63,617 nt of DNA from Candidatus Muproteobacteria bacterium (GCA_027449605.1 DAIDLH010000092.1:1-63617); one strand, 5' to 3'. Shown: positions 46,976 to 56,613, counted from the first letter of the stretch. Made by a program: numbers and translations. The notes: generated by a model not told the origin, from the letters alone.

Positions 46976-47561
46976 GATCTTCCTTTGCCGGCTCGACTTG
47001 CTTGACCACCAGCCAGGTCCAGAGGTAATGCAGGCCGCTGGCCACCGTGGTCAGGGTCACGGCGTAGATCAGCACGTCGCTCGCCGGACGATAGATCCAG
47101 TGCAACGCCTGTTGCGCCAGAATCACGATCACCAGCGCGATCTGCATGAAGGTATTGACCTTGCTCAGCCAGCTCGGACGCATCTGCACCGGCCCGACCA
47201 TCGAGGTGTACACCAGGTAGCCGCCGACGATCAGCAGATCGCGGAACGCCACGGTGAGCATGAGCCAGAACGGCAGCTGATCGAGCAGCGTGAGCATCAC
47301 GTAACTGCTCACCAGCAGGATCTTGTCGGCCAGGGGATCGAGTATAGAGCCGAGCCGGCTCACGAAATTGAAGCGCTTGGCGATGAACCCGTCGAGCCCA
47401 TCGGACACGCCGGCGAGAATGAATACCGCCAGCGAGGCGGCGTATTGCTGCTCCTTCAGCAGCAGGATCATCACCGGCGCCAGGGCGATGCGGCATATCG
47501 TGATCAGGTTCGGCAGTTGGGAAATGCTCAGCATCCGGTCGCTCGTGTCCTGTTGGGGCAT
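46968..47561 (-). CDS. pgsA: CDP-diacylglycerol glycerol-3-phosphate phosphatidyltransferase-like
   Basis: The 197-residue membrane enzyme has the CDP-alcohol phosphatidyltransferase signature in the form [11 protein letters not shown]...[10 protein letters not shown] and about five transmembrane helices. PgsA makes phosphatidylglycerol phosphate; the family also includes cardiolipin-type enzymes. It is the first gene of the minus operon with perM and hda and diverges from purM. The start may be nine codons later ([12 protein letters not shown]), where the match to PgsA begins. Confidence 0.82.
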   Translation of the reverse strand: MPQQDTSDRMLSISQLPNLITICRIALAPVMILLLKEQQYAASLAVFILAGVSDGLDGFIAKRFNFVSRLGSILDPLADKILLVSSYVMLTLLDQLPFWLMLTVAFRDLLIVGGYLVYTSMVGPVQMRPSWLSKVNTFMQIALVIVILAQQALHWIYRPASDVLIYAVTLTTVASGLHYLWTWLVVKQVEPAKEDRG

Positions 47562-47743
47562 CGCTCCCGGCTCCCGCCGGACGACGCGCAGGCATTATAA
47601 TGGCAGGACCGGCGGAACAGGACCACTCACCGATGCCGGTCCGGTCGACCCCGAGCACGGCCGGCGATATCCATATATTGGATGTTTACGACAACGGCGG
47701 CTGGCCCTACCATACGCATCCCGTACGAATCCTGGAGCCTGAC

Positions 47744-48787
47744 GTGAACAAACCGCGCGTTTCCCTGACCTACCGCGATGCCGGCGTGGACATCGACGCG
47801 GGCGACGCGCTGGTCGACGCGATCCGGCCGATCGCGGGCGCCACGCGGCGTCCCGGGCTGCTCGCCGGGGTCGGCGGTTTCGGCGCCCTGTTCGAGATCC
47901 CGCCGGGCCAGTACCGCGAGCCGGTGCTGGTGTCGAGCACCGACGGCGTTGGCACCAAGCTCAATCTCGCCATCGAACTCAACCGTCACGACACCATCGG
48001 CATCGACCTCGTGGCCATGTGCGTCAACGACATCGTCGTGCAGGGCGCCGAGCCGCTGTTCTTTCTCGATTACTACGCCACCGGCAAGCTCGACAATGCC
48101 ATCGCGGAACAGGTGATCCGCGGCATCGGCGAGGGCTGCCGCCAGGCCGGCTGTGCGCTCGTCGGCGGCGAGACCGCCGAGATGCCGGGCATGTACGGCG
48201 CGGGCGATTACGATCTCGCCGGCTTCACCGTCGGCGTGGTCGAGAAATCCAAAATCATCGACGGCTCGCAGGTGAAACCGAACGACACGCTGATCGGCAT
48301 CGCCTCGAGCGGCGCGCACTCGAACGGCTATTCGCTGATCCGCAAGATTATCAAGGTGCGCAAGGCCAGGCTCGACCAGTCGCTCGGCGGAAAACCGCTG
48401 GGCGAAGTGTTGCTCGCGCCCACGCGCATTTACGTCAAACCGCTGCTCGCGCTGCTGCGCGAGCTGCCGGTGCACGCCGCGGCGCACATCACCGGCGGCG
48501 GTCTGCCGGGCAACGTGCCGCGCGTGTTGCCGGCCGGCGTGCGCGCCGTGATCGACTCGCGCGCGTGGAAACGCCCCGCGATCTTCGACTGGTTGCAGGA
48601 AATGGGCGGCGTCGAGGATTTCGAAATGTACCGCACCTTCAATTGCGGCATCGGCATGGTGCTGGCGCTCGACGCGGCCGACGCCGAGAAGGCCCTGCAG
48701 CGGCTCGCCGCCGCCGGCGAAAGCGCCTCGATCATCGGCCACATCGAACCGCACGCGGGAGAGGATCAGGTCGTCATTCTCAATTAA
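47744..48787 (+). CDS. purM: Phosphoribosylformylglycinamidine cyclo-ligase PurM
   Basis: PurM makes aminoimidazole ribotide in purine synthesis. I chose the GTG at 47744 (after GGAG), which gives 347 residues and the normal PurM opening [19 protein letters not shown]; an upstream frame would add an unrelated 48-residue tail. Diagnostic motifs are [40 protein letters not shown] and [14 protein letters not shown]. It precedes purN by 71 bases. Confidence 0.94.
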   Translation: MNKPRVSLTYRDAGVDIDAGDALVDAIRPIAGATRRPGLLAGVGGFGALFEIPPGQYREPVLVSSTDGVGTKLNLAIELNRHDTIGIDLVAMCVNDIVVQGAEPLFFLDYYATGKLDNAIAEQVIRGIGEGCRQAGCALVGGETAEMPGMYGAGDYDLAGFTVGVVEKSKIIDGSQVKPNDTLIGIASSGAHSNGYSLIRKIIKVRKARLDQSLGGKPLGEVLLAPTRIYVKPLLALLRELPVHAAAHITGGGLPGNVPRVLPAGVRAVIDSRAWKRPAIFDWLQEMGGVEDFEMYRTFNCGIGMVLALDAADAEKALQRLAAAGESASIIGHIEPHAGEDQVVILN

Positions 48788-48858
48788 CACGACGGCCTTT
48801 CCCGGAGAACGAATCCGCCCCGGAAGAAACCGTCGGAACGTTCAAGGGTCACCCCACT

Positions 48859-49581
48859 TTGACATCGTCACCCTCCTCAGCCGACCAATCGGACGCCGGA
48901 CGCGGAACCGCCGCACGCGCCGGCATCGTGGTGCTGATCTCGGGCCGCGGGAGCAACCTGCAGGCGATCATCGACGCGGTGAACGCCGGTCGCCTCCCGG
49001 CCGAAATCTGCGCCGTCATTGGCAATGAACCCGGCGCACCAGGGCTGGCGCGGGCGCGCACCGCGGGGATTCCCACGCACGCGATCGATCATCGCGGCTT
49101 CGCCACGCGCGAACAATTCGATCAGGCATTGATGCGCCAGATAGATTTCTATCGTCCCCGCGCCGTGGTGCTGGCCGGATTCATGCGCATCCTGAGCGAC
49201 GCATTCATCGATCATTACGCCGGACGGCTGCTCAACATCCATCCTTCGCTGCTGCCGGCGTTTCCCGGACTCAACACCCACGCGCGCGCCCTGCAAAACG
49301 GCGCGACGGTTCACGGCGCGAGCGTGCACTTCGTCACGCACGAGGTCGACGGCGGGCCGGTGATCGTTCAGGCGGCGGTACCGGTGCGCGCCGACGACAC
49401 GCCCGAAATCCTCGCGGAACGCGTGCTTATGGAAGAACACCGGATTTACCCGCTGGCCATCGGCTGGTTCCTCGCCGGCCGTCTGTCCATCGAGGGCGGG
49501 CGGGTGCGGCTGGACGGGCACGAATGCCCGGAACAGGGTTTGAACCGCGACACCCCCCCGCCGCAGCCGTCTTCCGGCTGA
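48859..49581 (+). CDS. purN: Phosphoribosylglycinamide formyltransferase PurN
   Basis: PurN formylates GAR with 10-formyl-tetrahydrofolate. The 240-residue protein has IVVLISGRGSNLQAII, FMRILSDAFI, NIHPSLLPAFPG and VHGASVHFVTHEVDGGPVI, with the catalytic Asn-His-Asp. The start is uncertain: the TTG at 48859 is used here, but GTG codons at 48928 and 48931 lie just before the conserved LISGRGSN and would fit the usual PurN length (about 212). The N-terminal extension shows no conserved pattern. Confidence 0.9.
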   Translation: MTSSPSSADQSDAGRGTAARAGIVVLISGRGSNLQAIIDAVNAGRLPAEICAVIGNEPGAPGLARARTAGIPTHAIDHRGFATREQFDQALMRQIDFYRPRAVVLAGFMRILSDAFIDHYAGRLLNIHPSLLPAFPGLNTHARALQNGATVHGASVHFVTHEVDGGPVIVQAAVPVRADDTPEILAERVLMEEHRIYPLAIGWFLAGRLSIEGGRVRLDGHECPEQGLNRDTPPPQPSSG

Positions 49582-49613
49582 CTTGCTTATAATGATGGGA
49601 ATAGCCGGAACCC

Positions 49614-49641
49614 GGAATAAATCCCGGTCCAGCCCCGTCTC
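49614..49641 (+). promoter_or_regulatory. Possible ECF-type promoter of the sigma operon
   Basis: GGAATA (49614-49619) and CGTCTC (49636-49641) are separated by 16 bases, resembling the GGAAC / CGTC pattern of many ECF sigma factors, which often transcribe their own gene. A separate TATAAT (49588-49593) without a good -35 is nearby. Either could drive the gene at 49689. The match is weak. Confidence 0.3.
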
Positions 49642-49688
49642 TTGGAGACAGTCACCGGCACCGGCAATCACTTTTTTCAGGCCCGACG

Positions 49689-50240
49689 ATGGACGTTTTC
49701 AATTTCCTGGGACGCACCCGCGAAGACAAGGCGCGGCTTGAACAGCATCGCCTGCGGTTGTATCGCATCGCCTACGCCTGGACGCACAACGCCGCGCTCG
49801 CGGACGACCTGGTGCAGGAGACGCTGGCCAAGGCGTTGCGGAAGTCCGGCCAGTTGCGCGACCCGAACGCCGGCGAGGCGTGGCTGTACAGCATCCTTGC
49901 CAACTGTTACCGCGATCACTTCCGCCGCAGTCGCGCCACGGAAGAGATCGACGAAAATACCATAACCCATGAATCCACCCCGGAGAAGGAGAGCAGCGAG
50001 CAACAAGTGGTCCTCAAGGTCAGGCAGGCCATCGCCAGACTGTCGGAAGGCCAGCGCCAAGTCGTAACGCTGGTCGACATTCAGGGCTTGAGCTACCTGG
50101 AAGTGGCCCAGATCCTGAACGTGCCGATCGGAACGGTCATGAGCCGCCTGTGCCGGGCGCGTTACGCCCTCAAGGACCTGCTGGGAGATTTCGCTCCCAA
50201 AACCGCTGACGAGGAATCCAAAATCCGGAGAATCAAATGA
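49689..50240 (+). CDS. ECF-type RNA polymerase sigma factor
   Basis: The 183-residue protein has sigma region 2 (LYRIAYAWTHNAALADDLVQETLAKALR, then NAGEAWLYSILANCYRDHFRR) and region 4 (ARLSEGQRQVVTLVDIQGLSYLEVAQILNVPIGTVMSRLCRARYALKDLL). It lacks regions 1 and 3, as ECF factors do. Its stop overlaps the anti-sigma start (ATGA). It would direct transcription of its own operon and others when freed from the membrane-bound partner. Confidence 0.92.
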   Translation: MDVFNFLGRTREDKARLEQHRLRLYRIAYAWTHNAALADDLVQETLAKALRKSGQLRDPNAGEAWLYSILANCYRDHFRRSRATEEIDENTITHESTPEKESSEQQVVLKVRQAIARLSEGQRQVVTLVDIQGLSYLEVAQILNVPIGTVMSRLCRARYALKDLLGDFAPKTADEESKIRRIK

Positions 50241-50947
50241 ACAACCAGGAACAGAAGTTTTCGGACGAATTCATCAACGCCTTTGTCGACGACCAGTTGA
50301 CGCCGGAAGAAAAGGCGCAGGTCTACGCGCGCCTGGCCGGCGACGAAATGCTGAGCCGGCAGATCTGCGAACTGCGCAAGACCCGCGACCTGGTGCAGCT
50401 CGCCTACAAGCAGCCGCCCCTGCCCGCCCGCGGGATGGCGACGCTCTCCGCCGGACGCAAGGTCGGTCTCTGCCTGGCGGCCGGACTGATGCTGCTGATT
50501 GGCGGCGTCGGCGGGTGGTTCCTGCATCAACCGCCGGGCCAGGCAATCGCCGTGGCCCAGAAAACGCCCGCTGACGACACGCCGGCCAAGGTGCTGTTCC
50601 ACGTGAGCGACGGTCGCGCCGATCGCCTCAAGAACGCGCTCGACGACGTCGAGGAACTGCTGAAACATTACCGGAGATCGAATCAAACGGCGCGCGTGGA
50701 AGTGGTCGCCAACGGCGAGGGTCTGGGCCTGCTGCTTGCCGGCATCTCGCCCTACGCCGAGCGCGTCCAGCAGATGCAGCGGGATTATCACAGCCTGACG
50801 TTCGTCGCCTGCCAGAACACGATCGAACGTTATCAGCAGGAACTGGGGTTCACGGTGAAGCTGCTGCCCGGCGTCGTCACCATCGACTCCGGCGTGGCCC
50901 AGATCATGCGTCGACAGCACCAGGGCTGGGCTTATATCCAGGGTTGA
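50237..50947 (+). CDS. Membrane anti-sigma factor with periplasmic DsrE-like domain
   Basis: The 236-residue protein has an N-terminal anti-sigma segment (about 5-60: FSDEFINAFVDDQLTPEEKAQVYARLAGDEMLSRQI), one transmembrane helix (about 75-96), then a periplasmic domain (118-236: KVLFHVSDGRADRLKNALDD...). This domain lines up with the secreted protein at 50984 (KVVYHINFDEEKRLKAALGN) through to its end. A cysteine is shared: Cys192 in ACQNT here, Cys103 in VCNNT there. No zinc-binding HxxxCxxC is seen. The domain could sense thiol or sulfur species and release the sigma factor. The coupling is inferred from position and overlap. Confidence 0.8.
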   Translation: MNNQEQKFSDEFINAFVDDQLTPEEKAQVYARLAGDEMLSRQICELRKTRDLVQLAYKQPPLPARGMATLSAGRKVGLCLAAGLMLLIGGVGGWFLHQPPGQAIAVAQKTPADDTPAKVLFHVSDGRADRLKNALDDVEELLKHYRRSNQTARVEVVANGEGLGLLLAGISPYAERVQQMQRDYHSLTFVACQNTIERYQQELGFTVKLLPGVVTIDSGVAQIMRRQHQGWAYIQG

Positions 50948-50983
50948 TTCGTTTCATCCACCAACACGCGGGAGAACACGAAC

Positions 50984-51427
50984 ATGAAGAGACTCATCGC
51001 ACTATCCATGATGGCCCTGCTCAGTCTGGGTTTCGGCGCCGGCGCGTCCCATGCCGAAAACTACGGCAAGCAGAAAGTCGTTTACCACATCAACTTCGAC
51101 GAAGAGAAACGGCTCAAGGCGGCGCTGGGCAACATCCAGAACCACATCACCGCCGTGGGCAAGGACAATCTCGACCTGCGGGTGGTGATGCACGGCCCCG
51201 GCGTCGACCTGCTGAAGATCGCGAACAAGAATCCAGACTTCCAGGACAAGATCAGCAACCTGAAACGTCAGGGCGTGCGCTTCAACGTGTGCAACAACAC
51301 CCTGGTCGGCAGGAAGATCGACTACAAGAACGACCTGTACGACGTTTCCAAGGAAGACATCGTTCCGAGCGGCGTGGCCGAAGTCGCCGCGTTGCAAGCG
51401 CAAGGTTTCTCCTATGTAAAGCCCTGA
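50984..51427 (+). CDS. Secreted DsrE-like protein
   Basis: The 147-residue protein has a signal peptide (ALLSLGFGAGASHA, cut near residue 24) and a DsrE/DUF1791-like domain: VVYHINFDEEKRLKAALGNIQNHI, VVMHGPGVDLLK, and FNVCNNTLVGRKID with a conserved cysteine at 103. Known DsrE-type proteins carry sulfur on a cysteine. It lies 37 bases after the anti-sigma gene, with GGGAGAAC before the ATG, and a terminator follows. It is probably the soluble partner, target or scavenger of the system. Confidence 0.8.
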   Translation: MKRLIALSMMALLSLGFGAGASHAENYGKQKVVYHINFDEEKRLKAALGNIQNHITAVGKDNLDLRVVMHGPGVDLLKIANKNPDFQDKISNLKRQGVRFNVCNNTLVGRKIDYKNDLYDVSKEDIVPSGVAEVAALQAQGFSYVKP

Positions 51428-51451
51428 GACAGCGCATCGTCTCTCTCCTCC

Positions 51452-51479
51452 AGCCCGCGCTCCCCGCGGGCTTTTTTTT
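51452..51479 (+). terminator. Rho-independent terminator after the sigma operon
   Basis: AGCCCGCG, a short loop CTCC, CCGCGGGCT and a run of eight T form a strong GC-rich stem with a U-tract, 25 bases after the DsrE-like gene's stop. It separates the three-gene operon from the convergent Nudix gene. Confidence 0.85.
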
Positions 51480-51538
51480 GACCTGACGGCTCGTTATCGC
51501 GGGCGTCAGCCTGCCGTTCCCGCCGCGCGACGTTTACA

Positions 51539-51979
51539 TCAGGGAATTTGCGGGCCCGGGAGCTTCCCCTGCCGCCGCCACATCAGGTAGTCGCGCAAAA
51601 TCCGCGCGTGGTCGAAAGCCAGCGGCGAAGGCAGGCCCTCCGGACTGAATATCGCCACGCCCGCGGCATCGTCCTGCGCCCGTGGTTCGCCCGTCGCCTC
51701 GGCGACGTACACCGCCGAGGCGGTGTGACTGCGCGGATCGCGCGCCGGGTCGGAATAACAGCCCAGCAGCAGCTTGAGTTTCACGCGCAACGCCGTTTCC
51801 TCCTCGGCTTCGCGCACCGCGGCCTGTTCGAGCGATTCGCCGACGTCCACGAACCCGCCGGGCAAGGCCCAGCCGTGCGGCGGATTCTTGCGCCGGATGA
51901 GCACGATCGGCACGTCCGGGCGATCGGTGAGTTCGATGATGATGTCCGTGGTCAGCGAGGGAGTCTTCGGTGCCGGCAT
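51539..51979 (-). CDS. Nudix hydrolase
   Basis: The 146-residue protein has the Nudix box GGFVDVGESLEQAAVREAEEETALRV with all the required Gly and Glu residues. Such enzymes cleave nucleoside diphosphates linked to another group, here possibly ADP-ribose or oxidised nucleotides. A final PQIP tail is unusual. The gene is monocistronic and convergent with the sigma operon. Confidence 0.9.
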   Translation of the reverse strand: MPAPKTPSLTTDIIIELTDRPDVPIVLIRRKNPPHGWALPGGFVDVGESLEQAAVREAEEETALRVKLKLLLGCYSDPARDPRSHTASAVYVAEATGEPRAQDDAAGVAIFSPEGLPSPLAFDHARILRDYLMWRRQGKLPGPQIP

Positions 51980-52087
51980 ATTTCAGAATTGGAGCGCTTT
52001 TTGTCGGGGACGTGCGATGACGGGCGTTCGGGGGTGCTTTCTGTTATACTTGCACACTATATTGTCAAATGAAACGGGGTTTCACGA

Positions 52088-53278
52088 ATGCTTGAAGGAC
52101 TGATCAGTCTCCCATGGTGGGGATACATCGTCGCCGCACTGATCCTGACACACGTCACCATCGCCGCCGTCACCATCTATCTGCACCGTCACCAGGCCCA
52201 TCGGGCGCTCGACTTGCATCCCGTCGTCAGTCACTTCTTCCGCTTCTGGCTGTGGCTCACCACCGGCATGATCACGAAAGAGTGGGCCGCGATCCATCGC
52301 AAGCACCACGCCAAGGTGGAAACGCCGGACGATCCGCACAGCCCGCAGGTGAAGGGCATCAAGAAGGTGCTGTTCGACGGCGCCGATCTCTACCGTCAGG
52401 AAGCGAAGAACCGGCAGACGATGGAGAAGTACGGCCACGGCACGCCCGTCGACTGGCTGGAACGCAACGTTTATACGCCGCACAACGGCAAGGGCATCGT
52501 GCTGATGCTCCTGATCGACGTGCTGCTGTTCGGCCCGATCGGCATCACCATCTGGGCGGTGCAGATGATCTGGATACCGCTGTTCGCCGCCGGCGTCATC
52601 AATGGCATCGGCCATTACTGGGGCTATCGCAATTTCGAGGTCGCCGACGCCAGCACCAACATCGTCCCCTGGGGCATCCTCATCGGCGGGGAGGAGCTGC
52701 ACAACAATCATCACACCTTCGGCAGTTCCGCCAAGCTGTCCTCCAAGTGGTGGGAGTTCGACATCGGCTGGATGTACATCCGCCTCATGGAAATGCTGGC
52801 GCTGGCGCGGGTGAAGAAAATCCCGCCGGAACTCGCCTGCGACACGGCCAAGCAGCACATCGACGTGGAGACGGTGAAAGCGGTGATCGCCGGACGCTTC
52901 CACGTGATGGCGCAGTTCGCGCGCGAGGTAATGAAGCACGTGCATCGCGAGGAACTGAAGAAGGCCGACCGCGCCGACCGCGAATCCTGGGCACTGCTCA
53001 AGCGCGCGCGCCGGTTGATGGTGCGCGAGGCCGGATTGCTCGACGAAGCCTCGCGCAAGTGGCTGAACAAGGCGCTGGAAAACAACGGCACACTCAAGAC
53101 CGTGTACGTCATGAAACAGAAATTGCAGGACATCTGGCAGCGTTCCGCCACCACGCAGGAACATCTGCGGCAGGCGTTGCAGGAATGGTGCCACGAGGCC
53201 GAGGCCACCGGCATCGAGGCGCTGCGCAATTTTTCACAGAAGCTTCGCACCTACACGCTGGCGCCCACGCCGGCCTGA
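52088..53278 (+). CDS. Acyl-CoA/acyl-lipid desaturase (membrane di-iron)
   Basis: The 396-residue protein has the three histidine boxes of membrane fatty acid desaturases: HRHQAH (33-38), HRKHHAKVETPDDPHS and HNNHHTFGSSAK. These bind a di-iron center. Several transmembrane segments lie in the first 200 residues, followed by a soluble C-terminal region rich in charged helices. It introduces a double bond into fatty acyl chains (delta-9 by similarity). A TATACT -10-like motif is about 40 bases upstream. It ends in a terminator. Confidence 0.9.
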   Translation: MLEGLISLPWWGYIVAALILTHVTIAAVTIYLHRHQAHRALDLHPVVSHFFRFWLWLTTGMITKEWAAIHRKHHAKVETPDDPHSPQVKGIKKVLFDGADLYRQEAKNRQTMEKYGHGTPVDWLERNVYTPHNGKGIVLMLLIDVLLFGPIGITIWAVQMIWIPLFAAGVINGIGHYWGYRNFEVADASTNIVPWGILIGGEELHNNHHTFGSSAKLSSKWWEFDIGWMYIRLMEMLALARVKKIPPELACDTAKQHIDVETVKAVIAGRFHVMAQFAREVMKHVHREELKKADRADRESWALLKRARRLMVREAGLLDEASRKWLNKALENNGTLKTVYVMKQKLQDIWQRSATTQEHLRQALQEWCHEAEATGIEALRNFSQKLRTYTLAPTPA

Positions 53279-53302
53279 CCTTCACTTATCCGATGAAACA
53301 AA

Positions 53303-53327
53303 AAACCCGCCGTTGGCGGGTTTTTTT
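53303..53327 (+). terminator. Terminator after the desaturase gene
   Basis: AACCCGCC, loop GTT, GGCGGGTT and a run of T form a rho-independent hairpin 25 bases after the stop. Its flanking A and T runs allow it to work for the convergent HNH gene as well. Confidence 0.88.
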
Positions 53328-53351
53328 ATCGGGTTCGCTGTCCGACTTCGC

Positions 53352-53951
53352 TCAGGCCAGACTGGCCAAACGCTTGTGCAGCGGGCTGTGGCGCGGGAAA
53401 TGCGCCAAGAGAAACTGCATCTGGTCGGCGAGGATACGCTTGCCCTGCAGGAAGATGTATTCGGCGTGCGTCGGCATGAACGGCACCGCGAGCAGTTCCA
53501 GTCCCGCCTGTTCCGGGGTGCGCCCCGCCTTGTGGTTGTTGCAGCGCTTGCAGGCGGTGACGACGTTGTTCCAGGTATCGGTGCCGCCGACGCTCAGCGG
53601 GATGATGTGGTCGCGCGACAGGCCGCGCGAGGAGAACTGGGTGCCGCAGTACATGCACAGATGCGCGTCACGCGCGAACAGCGTCTGGTTGTTGAGCGGC
53701 GGGACATAATGCGCCCGCGCCTTCAGAACCGCGTGGCTGTCGCCGTGGGTGGCGATGATGGAGTTGATTTCGAGCACCGAGCGCTTGCCGGTGACGGCGT
53801 TGTGCCCGCCGCGGATCCGGTACAGCGGCACGCCGCAGGTGTAAGCCACCTGCCCGAGATGATAGACCCGCACGGCCTCTTTGAAATCAATCCATTCAAG
53901 CGGCATCCCCGATGCGTCGGTCCTCAGAACTTGCTGATTCAGTGCATACAC
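53352..53951 (-). CDS. HNH endonuclease family protein
   Basis: The 199-residue protein has an HNH domain with zinc-binding cysteines: LCMYCGTQF, DHIIPLSVGGTDTWNNVVTACKRCNNHKAGRT, then PTHAEYIFLQG. The first part (EAVRVYHLGQVAY, RSVLEINSI) matches the chromosomal HNH family found in many proteobacteria. The start GTG at 53951 has weak support; MPLEWIDF later is an alternative. It likely has a housekeeping nuclease role, but none is demonstrated. Confidence 0.85.
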   Translation of the reverse strand: MYALNQQVLRTDASGMPLEWIDFKEAVRVYHLGQVAYTCGVPLYRIRGGHNAVTGKRSVLEINSIIATHGDSHAVLKARAHYVPPLNNQTLFARDAHLCMYCGTQFSSRGLSRDHIIPLSVGGTDTWNNVVTACKRCNNHKAGRTPEQAGLELLAVPFMPTHAEYIFLQGKRILADQMQFLLAHFPRHSPLHKRLASLA

Positions 53952-54085
53952 GACACAGGCCTTCCGTAACTCGTCGTTCGCTACGGCCGATATTTATGTC
54001 AGAAAAACCGGGGCTTGTACATAGCCAGGCGCTTCGGACGACCCCTGTTAACGGGTCCGTTAACGCCTGGCCGGCTCGCGAAAAT

Positions 54086-54113
54086 AAAAAAGCCCGGCTT
54101 TGCCGGGCTTTTC
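54086..54113. terminator. Hairpin terminator downstream of rpmB-rpmG
   Basis: AAAAGCCCGGC, a TTT loop and GCCGGGCTTTT form a stem with T-runs in both directions. It lies 20 bases after the rpmG stop on the minus strand. The region 53952-54085 between it and the HNH gene shows nothing else clear. Confidence 0.85.
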
Positions 54114-54132
54114 TGTCGAATCGGACGCGGGC

Positions 54133-54300
54133 CTACTTGATCTTCGCTTCCTTGTAGGCGACGTGCTTGCGCACAACCGGGTCGTATTTCTTGAACTCGA
54201 GCTTGTCGGGGGTGGTGCGCTTGTTCTTGGTCGTGGTGTAGAAATGCCCGGTACCGGCGCTGGAGACGAGCTTGATCTTTTCGCGAATTGCTTTGGCCAT
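54133..54300 (-). CDS. rpmG: Ribosomal protein bL33
   Basis: This 55-residue ribosomal protein reads [20 protein letters not shown], then [20 protein letters not shown] and a basic tail ending EAKIK, nearly the standard bL33. It lacks the CxxC zinc pairs, so it is the zinc-independent form. GGAG precedes the ATG. It follows rpmB with 13 bases between, the standard rpmB-rpmG pair. Confidence 0.95.
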   Translation of the reverse strand: MAKAIREKIKLVSSAGTGHFYTTTKNKRTTPDKLEFKKYDPVVRKHVAYKEAKIK

Positions 54301-54313
54301 GGCTGCTCCTTAA

Positions 54314-54550
54314 TCAAATCTTCTCGCCGCGGGCGCGCATCTCGGCCAGCACGGCGTCTATGCCTTTCTTGTCGATGGTGCGCAGACCCTGGCTCGACAG
54401 GCGCAGCGACACCCAGCGTTTCTCGCTCTCCACCCACAGGCGGCGGTTCTGCAGATTCGGCAGGAAGCGGCGGCGGGTCTTGTTGTTCGCATGGGACACG
54501 TTATTGCCCGTGCGTACGCGCTTGCCCGTCACCTGACATACTCTCGACAT
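54314..54550 (-). CDS. rpmB: Ribosomal protein bL28
   Basis: The 78-residue protein reads [40 protein letters not shown], then [18 protein letters not shown], the standard bL28. I set the start at the ATG at 54550, which has GGGAGAA before it; the frame extends twelve codons upstream without support. A TATAAA-like sequence about 50 bases upstream is a possible -10. Confidence 0.96.
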   Translation of the reverse strand: MSRVCQVTGKRVRTGNNVSHANNKTRRRFLPNLQNRRLWVESEKRWVSLRLSSQGLRTIDKKGIDAVLAEMRARGEKI

Positions 54551-54654
54551 CGAAATTCTCCCTAAACTGGCGCCCTGAGGGCTCACAAAGGACGGCTTTT
54601 ATACCAGATAACGCGCGGCCTGTGTAGGGCCCCTTTTGCCGCTGGAAACACCCG

Positions 54655-55329
54655 TCAAAGCAGACCCCTTTCACTGAACGAGACCATTTCACCGTCACCG
54701 ACTACCAAATGATCCAGCAACCGGATGTCGACCAGGGTCAGCGCCTCCTTGAGGCGTACGGTCAGCAACTCATCCGCGCGGCTGGGCTCGGCCACCCCGG
54801 AAGGATGATTGTGCACCAGGATCACCGCGGCGGCATTGTGCTTGAGGGCGCGCTTGACGACCTCGCGCGGATAGACCGCGGTGCCGTTGAGCGTGCCCTG
54901 GAACAACTCCTCGAACTCCAGCACCCGGTGGCGGTTGTCGAGGAACAGCACGCCGAACACCTCGTTCTTGCGGTCGCGCAACTGCGCCTGGAGAAAATCC
55001 TTCGTGTCGCGGGTGGAGCCGAGGGTCGCCTCGCGCTTGAGCCGTTCCGCCAGGAAGCGCCGGCCGAGCTCGAGGCTGGCCTGCATTTGCACGTACTTGG
55101 CCTCGCCCAGTCCCGGCTGCTCGCACAGCTCCTCGGCGCCGGCCGCCAGCAGCTCGCGCAAGCCGCCGAAGCGCGCGAGCAAGTCGCGCGCCACGTCCAC
55201 AGCGGTCTTGCCGGGTACGCCGGTGCGGATGAAAATCGCCAGCAGTTCGGCGTCCGAAAGCGCCTGCGGGCCCCGTTGCAGCAGCTTTTCCCGCGGCCGT
55301 TCGTGCTCCGGCCACTCGCTTATCGCCAT
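54655..55329 (-). CDS. radC: RadC/JAB-domain protein
   Basis: The 224-residue protein has the RadC N-terminal helix-hairpin-helix region ([44 protein letters not shown]) and the C-terminal JAB/MPN domain with the metal motif [15 protein letters not shown] and [18 protein letters not shown]. Despite its name RadC has not been confirmed as a DNA repair protein. The gene diverges from coaBC as in Pseudomonas. A long antisense frame continues upstream but is a shadow of coaBC. Confidence 0.93.
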   Translation of the reverse strand: MAISEWPEHERPREKLLQRGPQALSDAELLAIFIRTGVPGKTAVDVARDLLARFGGLRELLAAGAEELCEQPGLGEAKYVQMQASLELGRRFLAERLKREATLGSTRDTKDFLQAQLRDRKNEVFGVLFLDNRHRVLEFEELFQGTLNGTAVYPREVVKRALKHNAAAVILVHNHPSGVAEPSRADELLTVRLKEALTLVDIRLLDHLVVGDGEMVSFSERGLL

Positions 55330-55383
55330 GATTCGCTCCCTGCGAATTTGTAGACATCTTCCCTGACAAGTACACTCTAACAT

Positions 55384-56613
55384 ATGGGCAGTCCGGTCAA
55401 TAAACGTATTCTCCTCGGCGTCACCGGCGGCATCGCCGCGTACAAAAGCGCCGACCTGGTGCGGCGCCTGCGCGACGCCGGCGCCGAAGTGCGCGTCATC
55501 ATGACCTCGTCGGCGACCGAGTTCATCACCCCCCTCACCCTTCAGGCGGTGAGCGGCCATCCGGTATACCGGCACCTGCTCGACACCGATGCCGAGGCGG
55601 GCATGGGCCACATCGAGCTCGCGCGCTGGGCCGACGCGGTGCTGGTGGCGCCGGCGAGCGCGAACTTTCTCGCGCGCCTGGCGCAAGGCCGCGCCGACGA
55701 TTTGCTGAGCACGGTCTGTCTCGCCACCGAAGCCCCGGTCGCGGTCGCGCCGGCGATGAACCAGCAGATGTGGAACAATCCCGCCACCCAATCGAACCTG
55801 GCGGCGATCAAAAAAAACGCGGTGCGGATTTTCGGCCCGGCGGAAGGATCGCAGGCCTGCGGCGAAGTCGGCCCGGGCCGCATGCTCGAACCCGTGGAAC
55901 TGGTGACACTCACCTCGGAACTCTTCGCAACCGGCGAACTCGACGGCCTGACCGTGCTCGTCACCGCGGGCCCGACCTGGGAGGCGATCGATCCGGTGCG
56001 CGGCCTGACCAATCGCAGTTCGGGCAAGATGGGATACGCCGTCGCGGAAGCCGCGGCCGAAGCCGGCGCCAAGGTCATCCTGATCTCGGGCCCGACCGCG
56101 CTTGCCGATCCGGCGCGCGTGCGCACGATCCGCGTCACGAGCGCGCAGGAAATGCACGACGCCGTGCACCGCCACGCGGCGGAAGCGAACATTTTCATCG
56201 GCGTCGCCGCCGTCGCCGACTACCGGCCGGCGCGAACCGCGGAACGGAAAATCAAGAAAACCGAAGCCAGGCTGACGCTGGAGCTGGAGCGCACTCCCGA
56301 CATCCTCGCCAGCGTGGCGGCGCTGCGGCCCGCGCCGTTCACCGTCGGTTTCGCCGCCGAGACGGAAAACCTCGAACAGCACGCGCGCGCCAAGCTGGAA
56401 AACAAGAAACTCGACCTCGTCGCCGCCAACCGCGTCGGCGCGGATCTCGGGTTCGCGTCGGACGACAACAGTCTGCTGCTGGTCGAGCGCGAAGGCGTCA
56501 CCGAGCTGCCGGTGCAACCGAAAACGAAGCTCGCGCGCGCGCTGATCCGCCATGTCGCCGCGCGCTATCGCGCCAAAAATTCCGCCCCGGTACACGCATT
56601 ACGGAGACCCTGA
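55384..56613 (+). CDS. coaBC: Phosphopantothenoylcysteine decarboxylase/synthetase CoaBC
   Basis: The 409-residue bifunctional enzyme makes 4'-phosphopantetheine for coenzyme A. The N-terminal flavoprotein decarboxylase half has [40 protein letters not shown] and [13 protein letters not shown] with the catalytic residues. The C-terminal synthetase half (from about residue 190) has [25 protein letters not shown]. Its stop overlaps the dut start (TGATG). Confidence 0.95.
   Translation: MGSPVNKRILLGVTGGIAAYKSADLVRRLRDAGAEVRVIMTSSATEFITPLTLQAVSGHPVYRHLLDTDAEAGMGHIELARWADAVLVAPASANFLARLAQGRADDLLSTVCLATEAPVAVAPAMNQQMWNNPATQSNLAAIKKNAVRIFGPAEGSQACGEVGPGRMLEPVELVTLTSELFATGELDGLTVLVTAGPTWEAIDPVRGLTNRSSGKMGYAVAEAAAEAGAKVILISGPTALADPARVRTIRVTSAQEMHDAVHRHAAEANIFIGVAAVADYRPARTAERKIKKTEARLTLELERTPDILASVAALRPAPFTVGFAAETENLEQHARAKLENKKLDLVAANRVGADLGFASDDNSLLLVEREGVTELPVQPKTKLARALIRHVAARYRAKNSAPVHALRRP

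Noticed and set aside
47600..47743. A 48-residue N-terminal extension of PurM
   Set aside because: It has no resemblance to PurM; the GTG at 47744 with GGAG gives the usual start.
54655..56595. Extension of radC to 646 codons
   Set aside because: The added part is antisense to coaBC; RadC starts normally at 55329.
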